NCBI GenBank assembly: GCA_002842495.1
Contig: PHDB01000008.1
Coordinates: 49,133-113,132 of the forward strand
DNA: 64,000 nucleotides
Origin: Bacteroidetes bacterium HGW-Bacteroidetes-6
GTDB taxonomy: Bacteria; Bacteroidota; Bacteroidia; Bacteroidales; DTU049
Direction: 5' to 3'
Shown here: in pieces, positions 45,281-54,206 of the stretch
Position numbering within the stretch: position 1 is the first letter of the stretch
Layout: each line of letters starts with the position of its first letter
Translations under genes and position numbers: made by a program
The notes under the pieces: model-generated
What the model was told of the DNA's origin: nothing
Seen by the model: only the letters and a program-made list of their open reading frames with translations
Database searches by the model: none

Positions 45281-46184
45281 TTTGCGTGTAAATATTGGTA
45301 ATCTCGAACTTCAAAATCCGGTGATGACTGCCAGTGGAACCTTTGGCTATGGTTTCGAGTTCGACGATTTCCTCGATGTAAACAAGCTGGGTGGAATTAT
45401 TGTAAAAGGAACCACGCTTGAACCCCGACAGGGGAATGCCTATCCGCGTATGGCCGAAACAGCTTCGGGAATGTTGAATGCGGTAGGTTTGCAGAACAAA
45501 GGTGTGCATGCTTTCATCAATGATATTCTGCCAAACATTAAACATTACAAATCGCATATTGTTGTCAATCTGGCTGGCTCTAAAGTGGAAGACTATGTAG
45601 AAGCAGCAGCAATTCTCAACAGCGTTGCCGAAGTTCCCGCTATTGAACTTAATGTGAGTTGTCCCAATGTGAAATCGGGCGGAATGGCATTTGGCACCAG
45701 TTGTCCTTCGCTTGCCGAAGTAGTAAAAGAAGTTCGTACTGTTTACCACAAACACCTCATGGTGAAGCTTTCGCCCAATGTGACTCATATTGCCGATTTT
45801 GCCAAAACCGCCGAAGACAACGGAGCCGATTCGGTTTCGCTAATCAATACTTTGATGGGAATTGCCATTGATGCCGAGACACGAAAGCCGAAATTGTCAA
45901 CTATTACAGGTGGACTTTCAGGTCCTGCTATTAAACCCGTAGCATTGCGTATGGTGTGGCAATGTTCGAAAGTTGTGAAAATTCCCATTATTGGACTTGG
46001 CGGTATCATGAATGCAACCGATGCTGTCGAATTTATATTGGCTGGAGCCACAGCTATTCAGGTAGGCACTGCCAATTTTATCAACCCCTCTATTGCAGAA
46101 GAGATTGTACAAGGACTTGATGATTACTGCCAACGTCATGGCGTGAAGGATGTGAAGGAACTGATTGGAGCGCTGAAAGATTAA
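45273..46184 (+). CDS. pyrD: Dihydroorotate dehydrogenase B catalytic subunit
   Basis: 303 residues, a class 1B FMN-dependent TIM barrel that oxidises dihydroorotate to orotate in pyrimidine synthesis. It has [10 protein letters not shown] near the start, [24 protein letters not shown] with Cys130 (the SCPN segment conserved in the class), [34 protein letters not shown] and the FMN-phosphate site IIGLGGIMN...GTANF. PyrK as immediate neighbour confirms the NAD+-linked heterotetramer type. No pyr attenuator was seen upstream of this unit. Confidence 0.96.
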   Translation: MADLRVNIGNLELQNPVMTASGTFGYGFEFDDFLDVNKLGGIIVKGTTLEPRQGNAYPRMAETASGMLNAVGLQNKGVHAFINDILPNIKHYKSHIVVNLAGSKVEDYVEAAAILNSVAEVPAIELNVSCPNVKSGGMAFGTSCPSLAEVVKEVRTVYHKHLMVKLSPNVTHIADFAKTAEDNGADSVSLINTLMGIAIDAETRKPKLSTITGGLSGPAIKPVALRMVWQCSKVVKIPIIGLGGIMNATDAVEFILAGATAIQVGTANFINPSIAEEIVQGLDDYCQRHGVKDVKELIGALKD

Positions 46185-46335
46185 ATTTTTCGCATCCGGA
46201 GTTTTTAAAGGAAAGCTAATCAGGCTGATAATTTATGCTTTCGGTTCATGAAATCTGGTGTTTACTTCAATAGACCCAATTTTTATGTCATCTTTTCTGC
46301 TCTCAGAAAATTCTCCCAAATCCGTATTTTTAACG

Positions 46336-46343
46336 TACCTTTG
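46336..46343 (+). promoter_or_regulatory. -7 box TACCTTTG of purH
   Basis: An exact TAnnTTTG match followed by CGG, 37 bases before the purH ATG. No clear -33 element. Confidence 0.55.
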
Positions 46344-46380
46344 CGGCCTGAAAATTCGAGCTTTATAACTTTTCTGTATC

Positions 46381-47901
46381 ATGCCGGTCACCAAAAAAAT
46401 CACTTCTGCACTTATTTCCGTTTTCGACAAAACGGGTCTTGAACCAATTATTCAAAAGCTGAACGAATTGGGTGTTGTATTGTACTCCACCGGGGGAACA
46501 GCTGATTTTATCAACAAACTCGGAGTGAATGTTACCGATATTTCCGAGCTTACTGGTTATCCGCCTGTGTTTCACGGTCGTGTAAAAACTTTGCATCCTG
46601 CTGTGTTTGGTGGAATTTTGTATCGCCGCGATAACCCAGGCGATTTGGAGCAAGCCAAAGAATTCAATATCCGCGCAATCGATTTGGTGGTTGTCGATTT
46701 GTATCCTTTCGAAGAAACCCTCAAGAAAACCAACGAAGAAGCCGAATTGATTGAAAAAATAGACATTGGCGGAATCAGCCTCATTCGTGCTGCAGCCAAA
46801 AACTACAACGATGTGGTGATTGTTCCGTCGAAAGAATACTATTCCAACCTCCTCGAAATGTTGCAAAGTGGTGAAACCACAGCTGAGCAACGACGTTTAT
46901 TTGCTGCACGCGCTTTTGAAGTGTCGTCGCATTACGATTCGCAAATTTTCACCTGGATGAACAGCAACCACGATGTTGAAGCTACGAAAATAAGTCTCCA
47001 CAACGGAAGCGAATTGCGCTACGGCGAAAATCCAGCACAGAAAGCCCGTTTCTACGGAAACATGAATGAATATCTCACCAAACTAAACGGCAAGGAACTC
47101 TCATACAATAATTTGCAAGATATTGGCGGTGCCCTCGATTTGCTGGCCGAATTTGATGATAACAGCTGCGTAATTGTGAAGCATACCAATGCTTGCGGAG
47201 TTGCCTCTGCTTCAACTGCAATTGACGCTTGGACGAAAGCCCTTAGCTGTGATCCTGTTTCTGCTTTTGGTGGCATTGTTGCTTTCAATTGCAAGCTCGA
47301 TGAAGAAACTTGCATGAAATTGAGTGAATTTTTCTTCGAAGTACTTATTGCTCCCGATTTCGACGAGATTGGTTTAGCGCAACTAACTGCAAAGAAAAAC
47401 CGTATAATTGTTCGCCTGAACAAAACCCCGCGGGCAACATCAATGGTTAAACAACTCTCTTTTGGCTACCTCTGGCAGGAAACCGATACCTTGACTGAAA
47501 ATCCCAAAAACTGGACACTTAAAGCAGGTTCAGCTCCTTCGAGTGCAGACATGAACGATATGTTATTCGGAATGAAAGTGGTTAAACACCTCAAATCGAA
47601 TGCAATTGTGTTGGTAAAAGACCGAATGCTTATTGGAAGTGGAACTGGTCAGACTAATCGTGTTGATGCCGTGAAACAATCGATTGAAAAAGCAGAGAAA
47701 TTTGGATTTGATACAACAGGGAGCTTTTTGTGTTCCGATGCGTTCTTCCCATTTGCCGACAGCGTCGAAATAGCTTTCGAAGCCGGAGTGAAAGCCATTG
47801 CCGAGCCGGGGGGGTCAATCCGCGACGAGGATACGGTAAAATATTGTTCCGATAATAACGTTACGCTCTTATTTACCGGAAACCGACACTTTAAACATTA
47901 A
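46381..47901 (+). CDS. purH: Bifunctional AICAR formyltransferase / IMP cyclohydrolase
   Basis: 506 residues, standard length for the last two steps of IMP synthesis. The N-terminal IMP cyclohydrolase (MGS-like) domain is at about 1-195: ALISVFDKTGLEPI, LYSTGGTA, FHGRVKTLHPAVFGGIL and DIGGISLIRAAAKN. The C-terminal transformylase domain contains LRYGENPAQKA, VKHTNACGVA (with the catalytic Lys-His), DPVSAFGGIVAFN, GSGTGQTNRVDAV and SDAFFPFADSV. The end TGNRHFKH is canonical. mreB follows after 17 bases without a visible promoter, so purH and mreBCD are likely on one transcript. Confidence 0.97.
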   Translation: MPVTKKITSALISVFDKTGLEPIIQKLNELGVVLYSTGGTADFINKLGVNVTDISELTGYPPVFHGRVKTLHPAVFGGILYRRDNPGDLEQAKEFNIRAIDLVVVDLYPFEETLKKTNEEAELIEKIDIGGISLIRAAAKNYNDVVIVPSKEYYSNLLEMLQSGETTAEQRRLFAARAFEVSSHYDSQIFTWMNSNHDVEATKISLHNGSELRYGENPAQKARFYGNMNEYLTKLNGKELSYNNLQDIGGALDLLAEFDDNSCVIVKHTNACGVASASTAIDAWTKALSCDPVSAFGGIVAFNCKLDEETCMKLSEFFFEVLIAPDFDEIGLAQLTAKKNRIIVRLNKTPRATSMVKQLSFGYLWQETDTLTENPKNWTLKAGSAPSSADMNDMLFGMKVVKHLKSNAIVLVKDRMLIGSGTGQTNRVDAVKQSIEKAEKFGFDTTGSFLCSDAFFPFADSVEIAFEAGVKAIAEPGGSIRDEDTVKYCSDNNVTLLFTGNRHFKH

Positions 47902-47918
47902 TCATATCTCACAGGACT

Positions 47919-48941
47919 ATGGGACTTTTTAATTTCATGACGAAGGAAATAGCGATGGACCTGGGTACGGCCAACACCGTTATCATTCATAACGATAAAG
48001 TGGTGGTTGATGAACCTTCGATTGTTGCTATTGATCGTACAACCAATAAAATTATGGCTGTGGGGCGCAAAGCTATGCTTATGCATGGCAAGACGCACGA
48101 AAACATAAAAACCATCCGTCCATTGCGTGATGGTGTTATTGCAGACTTTATGATTGCCGAGCACATGATGCGTGAGCTTATCAAAATGATTTACACGCGT
48201 AAGCCTCTGTTTCCGCCTTCGCTCAAAATGGTTATCAGTATTCCCAGTGGCATCACCGAAGTGGAAGAACGAGCGGTGCGCGATTCGGCCGAACAAGCCG
48301 GCGCCAAAGAAGTTCGTCTGATTCATGAACCCATGGCAGCTGCTATTGGTATTGGACTCGATGTTCTTGAACCTACCGGAAACATGATTATTGATATTGG
48401 TGGAGGTACCAGCGAAATTGCTGTTATTGCTCTTGGTGGTATTGTTAGCAATAAAAGTATTCGTATTGCCGGCGACGATTTCAATGCCGACATCGAAGAA
48501 TACATGCGTAAAGCTCACAACTTGAGCATTGGAGAACGCACAGCAGAACGTGTAAAAATTGAAGTTGGAGCAGCCATGGCCGAGATCGATAATCCACCAC
48601 CCGATTTTCCTGTTCATGGACGTCACCTTTTGTCGGGAATTCCTCGCGAGGTAATGGTTTCGCATGCCGAGATTGCTCAGGCTCTTGACAAAACCATCAG
48701 CAAAATTGAAGCAGCTATTCTGAATGCACTCGAAAATACACCGCCCGAATTGTCGGCCGATATTCTTAATACCGGTATTTATATGGCTGGTGGTGGTTCG
48801 TTGCTTCGTGGTCTCGACAAACGTATCGAACAAAAAACCAAGCTCAGGGTTCATGTTGCCGAAGATCCTTTGCGTGCGGTTGCCCGTGGTGCCGGAATTG
48901 CATTGAAAAATTTCGACAAATTCCCATTCCTGATTAAATAA
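47919..48941 (+). CDS. mreB: Rod-shape-determining protein MreB
   Basis: 340 residues, an actin-like ATPase that forms membrane-associated filaments directing lateral cell-wall synthesis. Phosphate 1 loop MDLGTANTVI (13-22), connect-1 region with IRPLRDGVIADF, phosphate 2 segment MIIDIGGGTSEIAVI and the adenosine motif IYMAGGGSLLRGLD are all present. The N-terminus MGLFNFMTKE supports membrane binding. It heads mreBCD; mreC follows 14 bases later. It indicates rod-shaped growth. Confidence 0.97.
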   Translation: MGLFNFMTKEIAMDLGTANTVIIHNDKVVVDEPSIVAIDRTTNKIMAVGRKAMLMHGKTHENIKTIRPLRDGVIADFMIAEHMMRELIKMIYTRKPLFPPSLKMVISIPSGITEVEERAVRDSAEQAGAKEVRLIHEPMAAAIGIGLDVLEPTGNMIIDIGGGTSEIAVIALGGIVSNKSIRIAGDDFNADIEEYMRKAHNLSIGERTAERVKIEVGAAMAEIDNPPPDFPVHGRHLLSGIPREVMVSHAEIAQALDKTISKIEAAILNALENTPPELSADILNTGIYMAGGGSLLRGLDKRIEQKTKLRVHVAEDPLRAVARGAGIALKNFDKFPFLIK

Positions 48942-48955
48942 TACCCAGAAGCGCT

Positions 48956-49792
48956 ATGCGGAATCTGCTTATTTTCCTGAAGCGTATTCGCATACTGTTG
49001 CTGTTTCTTTTCCTCGAGATGCTGGCTTTGCTGGCTACAGTAAACAAAAGCACTTACCACAATGCTGCGTTTTACCAGTTCTTTATGGGAATCAACAGTA
49101 GCATTCTGTCGGTGCGCTCCGATGTGGTTTCTTTTTTTAATTTGCGCGAAGAAAACAAGAAACTTATTGAGGAAAATATGCGTCTCAGGGCTCGGCTGAA
49201 AAGTTCGTATATCATTTCCGACCAGCGCGAATTTACAGTGAACGATACTCTCTATCGTCAGGAATTTGAATATATGTCGGCTAATGCCATCAACTACACT
49301 ATCAATTATCGAAACAATTATTTGACTCTCGATAAAGGTTACAATCAGGGAGTCGAAGAAGGAATGGGTGTTTACTCGCCCGAAGGTGTAGTTGGAGTTG
49401 TTGAACATGTTTCGCAAAATTACTGTTTGGTGAAATCGTTTTTGCATTCCGAAGTAATCATCAGCACTCAGGTAAAAAACAAAGGTGCTATTGGCACCAG
49501 CGTTTGGGATGGATTAAACTACAATTATGCAATTCTCAACGATGTTCCACTGCATGTGAAAGTGAAAATTGGAGATACTTTGGTTACGAGCTCTTATAGT
49601 AGTATTTTTCCCGAAGGAATACCGGTGGGTTATATTTCCGATATTTCAACCGATGCTACGAGGGCTTTTTATACCATTCGCTTTCGGATTGCTGCCGATT
49701 TTGGGAATCTGTCGACAGTTTATATTATCCGCAATTTGATTAAAGACGAACTCGAAGAACTGGAAAAAATGAAGAATCTGCCCGATGAATAA
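48956..49792 (+). CDS. mreC: Rod-shape-determining protein MreC
   Basis: 278 residues. One N-terminal transmembrane helix (about 12-33, IRILLLFLFLEMLALLATV) is followed by a short coiled coil (LREENKKLIEENMRLRARL, about 61-80). A periplasmic beta-domain then follows with NNYLTLDKGYNQGVEEGMGV, GVVGVVEHVSQNYCLVKSFLH and GDTLVTSSYSSIFPEGIPVGYI, all typical of MreC. It forms the periplasmic scaffold linking MreB to peptidoglycan synthases. It overlaps mreD by 8 bases. Confidence 0.93.
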   Translation: MRNLLIFLKRIRILLLFLFLEMLALLATVNKSTYHNAAFYQFFMGINSSILSVRSDVVSFFNLREENKKLIEENMRLRARLKSSYIISDQREFTVNDTLYRQEFEYMSANAINYTINYRNNYLTLDKGYNQGVEEGMGVYSPEGVVGVVEHVSQNYCLVKSFLHSEVIISTQVKNKGAIGTSVWDGLNYNYAILNDVPLHVKVKIGDTLVTSSYSSIFPEGIPVGYISDISTDATRAFYTIRFRIAADFGNLSTVYIIRNLIKDELEELEKMKNLPDE

Positions 49793-50297
49793 ACTCATTG
49801 TTTCCAATATTATCCGATTTTTTGCTGTAATGCTTTTACAGGTGCTGGTGTTTAACTATATGAACTTGTTTGGTTTCATCAATCCGTTTGTTTATTTGTT
49901 TTTTATTTTATTGCTGCCATTTGAAACACCTGCCTGGTTATTGCTTGTCTTGGCTTTTTTTACAGGCTTTTCGGTTGATATGTTTGTCAATACAGGAGGA
50001 ATTCATGCGGCGGCCACACTTGCCGTTGGCTTTGCCCGGCCCATTTTGCTTCGTACACTTGTTTCAAAACGCGAATTCGAAACGGGGATTAAACCTGGTG
50101 TGGCTGATCTGGGCTGGAAGTGGTTTGTTAGTTATGCTGGGATTTCAATTCTTATTCACAGCTTTATTGTTTTTTATTTGGACGCACTTCGTATCAGCCA
50201 TTTTTTAGAAACATTAAGAGTCGCACTATATCAGGCTGCTGCAACCTTCTTTTTTATTGTATTGATTGAATTTGTTGTGAATATCAGAAAACGTTAA
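49785..50297 (+). CDS. mreD: Rod-shape-determining protein MreD
   Basis: 170 residues with about five hydrophobic helices and the family's early FNYMNLFGFINPFVYLFFILLLPFETP-type segment (here split over residues 24-48). Its position directly after mreC, with an 8-base overlap, makes the call firm, since MreD proteins diverge strongly. It ends in VVNIRKR. In many Bacteroidota the next genes are mrdA (PBP2) and rodA; here a convergent gene on the other strand ends 46 bases away, so they are not linked. Confidence 0.9.
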   Translation: MNKLIVSNIIRFFAVMLLQVLVFNYMNLFGFINPFVYLFFILLLPFETPAWLLLVLAFFTGFSVDMFVNTGGIHAAATLAVGFARPILLRTLVSKREFETGIKPGVADLGWKWFVSYAGISILIHSFIVFYLDALRISHFLETLRVALYQAAATFFFIVLIEFVVNIRKR

Positions 50298-50343
50298 AGG
50301 GATGCAGCCCTAAAAAGGATTGCTGTTTAAGTTTAAAATTCTC

Positions 50344-51162
50344 TCAATTTTCAATTACCTCAATATACAATGTGTCTGAGTTCAGACCAGTGAAAATACC
50401 ATATCCATTCTCTATGCATGTTGAAGGATTAGTTAAATTCTGCGAACTGGTGCTGTTTTGTTCGTACAATGAAGCATAATCGGGAAGAACATGAAACAAT
50501 ACCACACGGTAGGTACCAAAATACTCAAATTCTATGGGGTTAATTTCTTCATATGAAGAATTGGTTGGTGATTTTCGAAAGATTCTTTCAGGAGCATCTC
50601 CATCGTCGCCAAAATCGCGGATGGGTTCCGGATCGGATTCAAGATTTTCAACCACAATTAAATAATAACTTTCATCTGTATTGTCCCAGTTAATCTGAAT
50701 TGGGTCGGGCATTGAGCCCGACGGAGGCCCCGATGTGCTGTCCATTTTGTCCATAGTTATTGAAGTAACCGATTGAGTAACATTTACAGGTTTTGTGGGA
50801 ACGTAAGTGTAGGCGTGTACTGTCTTGTCGTTATAAGTAAATGTGAGCGTATATTCATCTCCCTCGGTAACAATGATGGAACTATCGGCATATATACCTC
50901 CACCAACAGCCTCGAGAACTGAGGATATTCCGTTGCAGGTAATGATTATTTCCAGATTATCGATGTCGTCGGATGAATATATGGCTACATTTGGCGAGAA
51001 AGGTATTTGTCGCGAAATATTCACTGAAAAATAATGCCCATTTTGCAGATATGCTTCCACTATGGGTGTATCGGTGAAGGCTGCTTCGTTGTTTTTGTTG
51101 CATGATGAAACAAGCAAAACCAAAATCAAAAATCCGTTTAAAATAATAGGTGAAGTTTTCAT
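50344..51162 (-). CDS. DUF4249 family lipoprotein
   Basis: 272 residues. The lipobox LLVSSC places the lipidated cysteine at 21. The mature protein has the DUF4249 pattern: TPIVEAYLQNGHYFSVNISRQIPF, SSDDIDNLEIIITCNG, GDEYTLTFTYNDKTVHAYTYVPTKP and WDNTDESYYLIVVEN. These outer-membrane lipoproteins are commonly encoded right after a TonB-dependent receptor, as here (the ATG follows the receptor's stop codon with no gap), and are thought to act with it. The ligand is unknown. Confidence 0.85.
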   Translation of the reverse strand: MKTSPIILNGFLILVLLVSSCNKNNEAAFTDTPIVEAYLQNGHYFSVNISRQIPFSPNVAIYSSDDIDNLEIIITCNGISSVLEAVGGGIYADSSIIVTEGDEYTLTFTYNDKTVHAYTYVPTKPVNVTQSVTSITMDKMDSTSGPPSGSMPDPIQINWDNTDESYYLIVVENLESDPEPIRDFGDDGDAPERIFRKSPTNSSYEEINPIEFEYFGTYRVVLFHVLPDYASLYEQNSTSSQNLTNPSTCIENGYGIFTGLNSDTLYIEVIEN

Positions 51163-54100
51163 TTACCAGAGTTTTAGAGATAAAATAATGTTTGGAGTGA
51201 AGCCAAGATAGTTGACATTGGTTTCGATGATTCCACCGTCTTCGATGGTGAATTGCTTATACCATACATTTTTATGATTGTAGAGGTTGAATACCGAGAA
51301 TCCTAAATTTCCGATTTCGCGGCGTTTGGTGTCGGATTTTACACCTTTGAGCAGCTTGTATGTTGCTGCAATGTCGCAACGATGATAATCGGGCAGACGA
51401 AGCATGTTTTTGTCGGTTACGGTATAAAAATCTTGAGTTGTCCCATCGAGCAGAGTGATAGTGTAAGCTCCCGATGGAGATGTGTATGGGCGCCCTGTCG
51501 CATAAATCCATGTGAGCGAAAAATCCCATCGTTTTTTCGAGTATAAAAACACCATTTTGAATTCATGGGTTACATCTTGGTTGGCAGCAAAATACTTATC
51601 GGAATACACATCGAACTGGCTTCGGGATTCACCTAAAGTATAACTTACCCAGCCATTCAATTTGCCACTTTTTCGTTGTGCCAGAAATTCGATACCACGT
51701 GAATAACCCTGTCCGCTGAAAAAGTTTTCGTTGTAGCTTACACCCACCGGACTGGGGTTGAATCGCAGCGAATATTCGGTAATATTGTTCAATTTTTTGT
51801 AGTAAGCTTCAGCACTCAATAATATACTGTTGTTTTCGAACACAAGACCGGCAATATAGTGATCGGCTGAACTCACAGGGATGTTGTTTCCATCGGACAA
51901 AAGCCAGAAGTCTTTACTTCCCGACATAATGTCTTCGCGTGTAACACGGTTTGCAAATTGGTAGTAGCGACCTGTGGCTGCTTTTAGAGAGATTCGTTTC
52001 GTTAAGCTTAGAGATAACGAGGCCCGAGGCTCGTAGTAAAGCTTGTTGGTTGTTTCGAACCAACTGGCTCTTACTCCGGGTAAAATAAGCAACTTGTCGC
52101 CAAAAAACTGTAACTTGGTTTGTAAGTAACCCCCCGTCAACAAAGCTTGATTGTGTTTGTCGAGTACAGTAGATGTATCGTTTTGTGCATACGAATACTG
52201 AATATCGTAGTATGTGCCAAAAAATCCAAACTGCAACTGACTAAAATGAAATATATCCCATTGGTTTTCGCTGCGGAAACTGAAGTCGCGCAAGTTGTTG
52301 TTTTCGAAAATACCATTGTTTGTTGTTGTTGTGTCGTCATCGGAACTCACCGATAGGCGTTCCTGCGAACGATCTCTGTCGCTGTAATAGTTTGAATAAC
52401 TTAAAACATTGTTTCCATAAAACTTATCGGTCCATTTTCGTGACCACCGAAGGCTGCTCCCAATGTTTCCATAGTTTGTCAGGTCGGTTGAACTCATGCT
52501 GAATCCCGAATTTGATGAACCAAACATGGGTGCATTCATCGACGAGCTGTTGTCGAGTTTATCGGTTCCATTGAAAAAACTGAGTGAAACTACATCGCGT
52601 GTTGTTGGACGATAGGTGAATTTGCCGTTTAAATCGTAAAAGTACGATGTCACTTTTGTCTCCTGAGTTCGGGTTCCTCCAGGTCCTGCTATTGGTTCAT
52701 CGGTTGTGTTGTCGTTTTTATTAAACTTGTCGAAAATAAGATTGTACAATGCGCCTTTGTAGGATCTTCGGTAGGTGATAATTGAAGAAAATTTTGTTCC
52801 GAAAGGAACTTCAACAAACCCATTTATGCTTAAAAGACTTAAATCGACACCCATGTTAAATCGTTTCTGATTACCATCTTTGCCGGTTATTTCTGTTACG
52901 CTCGAAAGCCTGCCTCCGAAGCGCGATTCGAAGCCACCTTTGTAGAGTTGCACATCTTTGACTGCGTTAGCATTGAATGCACTGAAAAAACCATACAAAT
53001 GATCGACATGGTAAACCGTAAATCCATCGTAAAGAACCAGATTCTGGTCAGGTGTTCCACCACGCACATACAAGCCCGACGATGATTCGTTTGATGCGCT
53101 GATGCCAGGCATTAATTGAAAAGAACGCATGATGTCTTTTTCGCCAATACCGGGAAGCTGATCGAGTTTTTTAGGCGTAAGTTTAATAATACTAACATCG
53201 TTTTTGTTTGCCAGCACCAACTCGTCGCGTGAACCAAAAATTGATACTGTTTTAAGATTAAATTGCGACGACCGAAGGCTTATGATGAGGTTCCGTTGTT
53301 GGGTTTGAGGCGTCAGATAAGTTTCTGATTTATCGTAGCCTACATATTGAACCACCAATACATTGGTGTCGCATGGAACTTTTAGTATGGTGAAAAAACC
53401 GTCGGCGTTGGTAGAAACACCAATGGAGGTTCCTTTTACAAATATTGTAGCATAGGGCAATGTTTCTCCTGTTGCAACATCGCGCACAATTCCGGTTATT
53501 GTATAATCGAATTTTGCTGGAGGGCCAAAATATACTTTCTTTGCTATTGTTCTGTCAGCATTGTTGTTGTTGGAGTTGTTGTTGGAGTTTTCTTCTACGT
53601 AGAAAGTACCGTACTCTTCTTCCACAACTTCATCTTCGTGATAGTAAGTGCGGTTCTCGTTGAAATCATCTTCTACTTGCGAAGATTCGACATTGTTTGT
53701 TTTGTTGACATGTGTGAGTCTAATGTTGTTAAAAATTGAACTCAGTCCGCTTGCTTTAATATCAGCCTCATTTATACTTGTATCACCAATAAACAGAAAC
53801 ACGTTGTTTCTACCATTGATGAAACCCGAAGTGAGAAGGCTGGCCAAAGCATCAACACAATTAAGTTTCTCGGAAGCAGAGCCTCCTCGGTTGGGCATAT
53901 AGGTGATAAAATAGTGCCAAAACGTAGGTTTGTTTTTGAGCGAATCGTGTGTCCATGCATCGAACGCCGATGTACTTTCCTCTCCAAGTATAAAAATAAA
54001 CGGGCGGTTTCGGGAATCATAATCATTGTTTGCTGCAAAGCAAATGTATTCGAAGTAACAAGAACTCCCTAAACTGTTGAACTTATGTGTTTGTTGACTC

Positions 54101-54168
54101 CAAAGCTTTATTGAAGTTCCTGAGAAAAACAATAAAACCAGTGTGAATCGAAAAATGAATTTAACCAT
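51163..54168 (-). CDS. TonB-dependent outer-membrane receptor with extra N-terminal region
   Basis: 1001 residues. Signal peptide about 1-25. Residues 26-152 are an extra alpha/beta-looking region (FIFILGEESTSAF, FWHYFITYMPNRGG, NVFLFIGDTSINEADI) not usual in the family. It is joined by an acidic, Asn-rich linker (155-205). Then come the CarboxypepD_reg sandwich (about 222-300: ITGIVRDVATGETLPYATIFVKG), the plug (about 315-430: LPGIGEKDIMRSFQLMPGIS, GLYVRGGTPDQNLVLYDG, GFESRFGGRLSSV) and the beta-barrel ending in FTPNIILSLKLW. It imports a substrate across the outer membrane using TonB energy. Directly followed by the DUF4249 lipoprotein gene and 38 bases after an ABC permease gene. Confidence 0.92.
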   Translation of the reverse strand: MVKFIFRFTLVLLFFSGTSIKLWSQQTHKFNSLGSSCYFEYICFAANNDYDSRNRPFIFILGEESTSAFDAWTHDSLKNKPTFWHYFITYMPNRGGSASEKLNCVDALASLLTSGFINGRNNVFLFIGDTSINEADIKASGLSSIFNNIRLTHVNKTNNVESSQVEDDFNENRTYYHEDEVVEEEYGTFYVEENSNNNSNNNNADRTIAKKVYFGPPAKFDYTITGIVRDVATGETLPYATIFVKGTSIGVSTNADGFFTILKVPCDTNVLVVQYVGYDKSETYLTPQTQQRNLIISLRSSQFNLKTVSIFGSRDELVLANKNDVSIIKLTPKKLDQLPGIGEKDIMRSFQLMPGISASNESSSGLYVRGGTPDQNLVLYDGFTVYHVDHLYGFFSAFNANAVKDVQLYKGGFESRFGGRLSSVTEITGKDGNQKRFNMGVDLSLLSINGFVEVPFGTKFSSIITYRRSYKGALYNLIFDKFNKNDNTTDEPIAGPGGTRTQETKVTSYFYDLNGKFTYRPTTRDVVSLSFFNGTDKLDNSSSMNAPMFGSSNSGFSMSSTDLTNYGNIGSSLRWSRKWTDKFYGNNVLSYSNYYSDRDRSQERLSVSSDDDTTTTNNGIFENNNLRDFSFRSENQWDIFHFSQLQFGFFGTYYDIQYSYAQNDTSTVLDKHNQALLTGGYLQTKLQFFGDKLLILPGVRASWFETTNKLYYEPRASLSLSLTKRISLKAATGRYYQFANRVTREDIMSGSKDFWLLSDGNNIPVSSADHYIAGLVFENNSILLSAEAYYKKLNNITEYSLRFNPSPVGVSYNENFFSGQGYSRGIEFLAQRKSGKLNGWVSYTLGESRSQFDVYSDKYFAANQDVTHEFKMVFLYSKKRWDFSLTWIYATGRPYTSPSGAYTITLLDGTTQDFYTVTDKNMLRLPDYHRCDIAATYKLLKGVKSDTKRREIGNLGFSVFNLYNHKNVWYKQFTIEDGGIIETNVNYLGFTPNIILSLKLW

Positions 54169-54206
54169 AGATTGCAGAATTTTTTTTGATATTGAACTGG
54201 ACTCAG

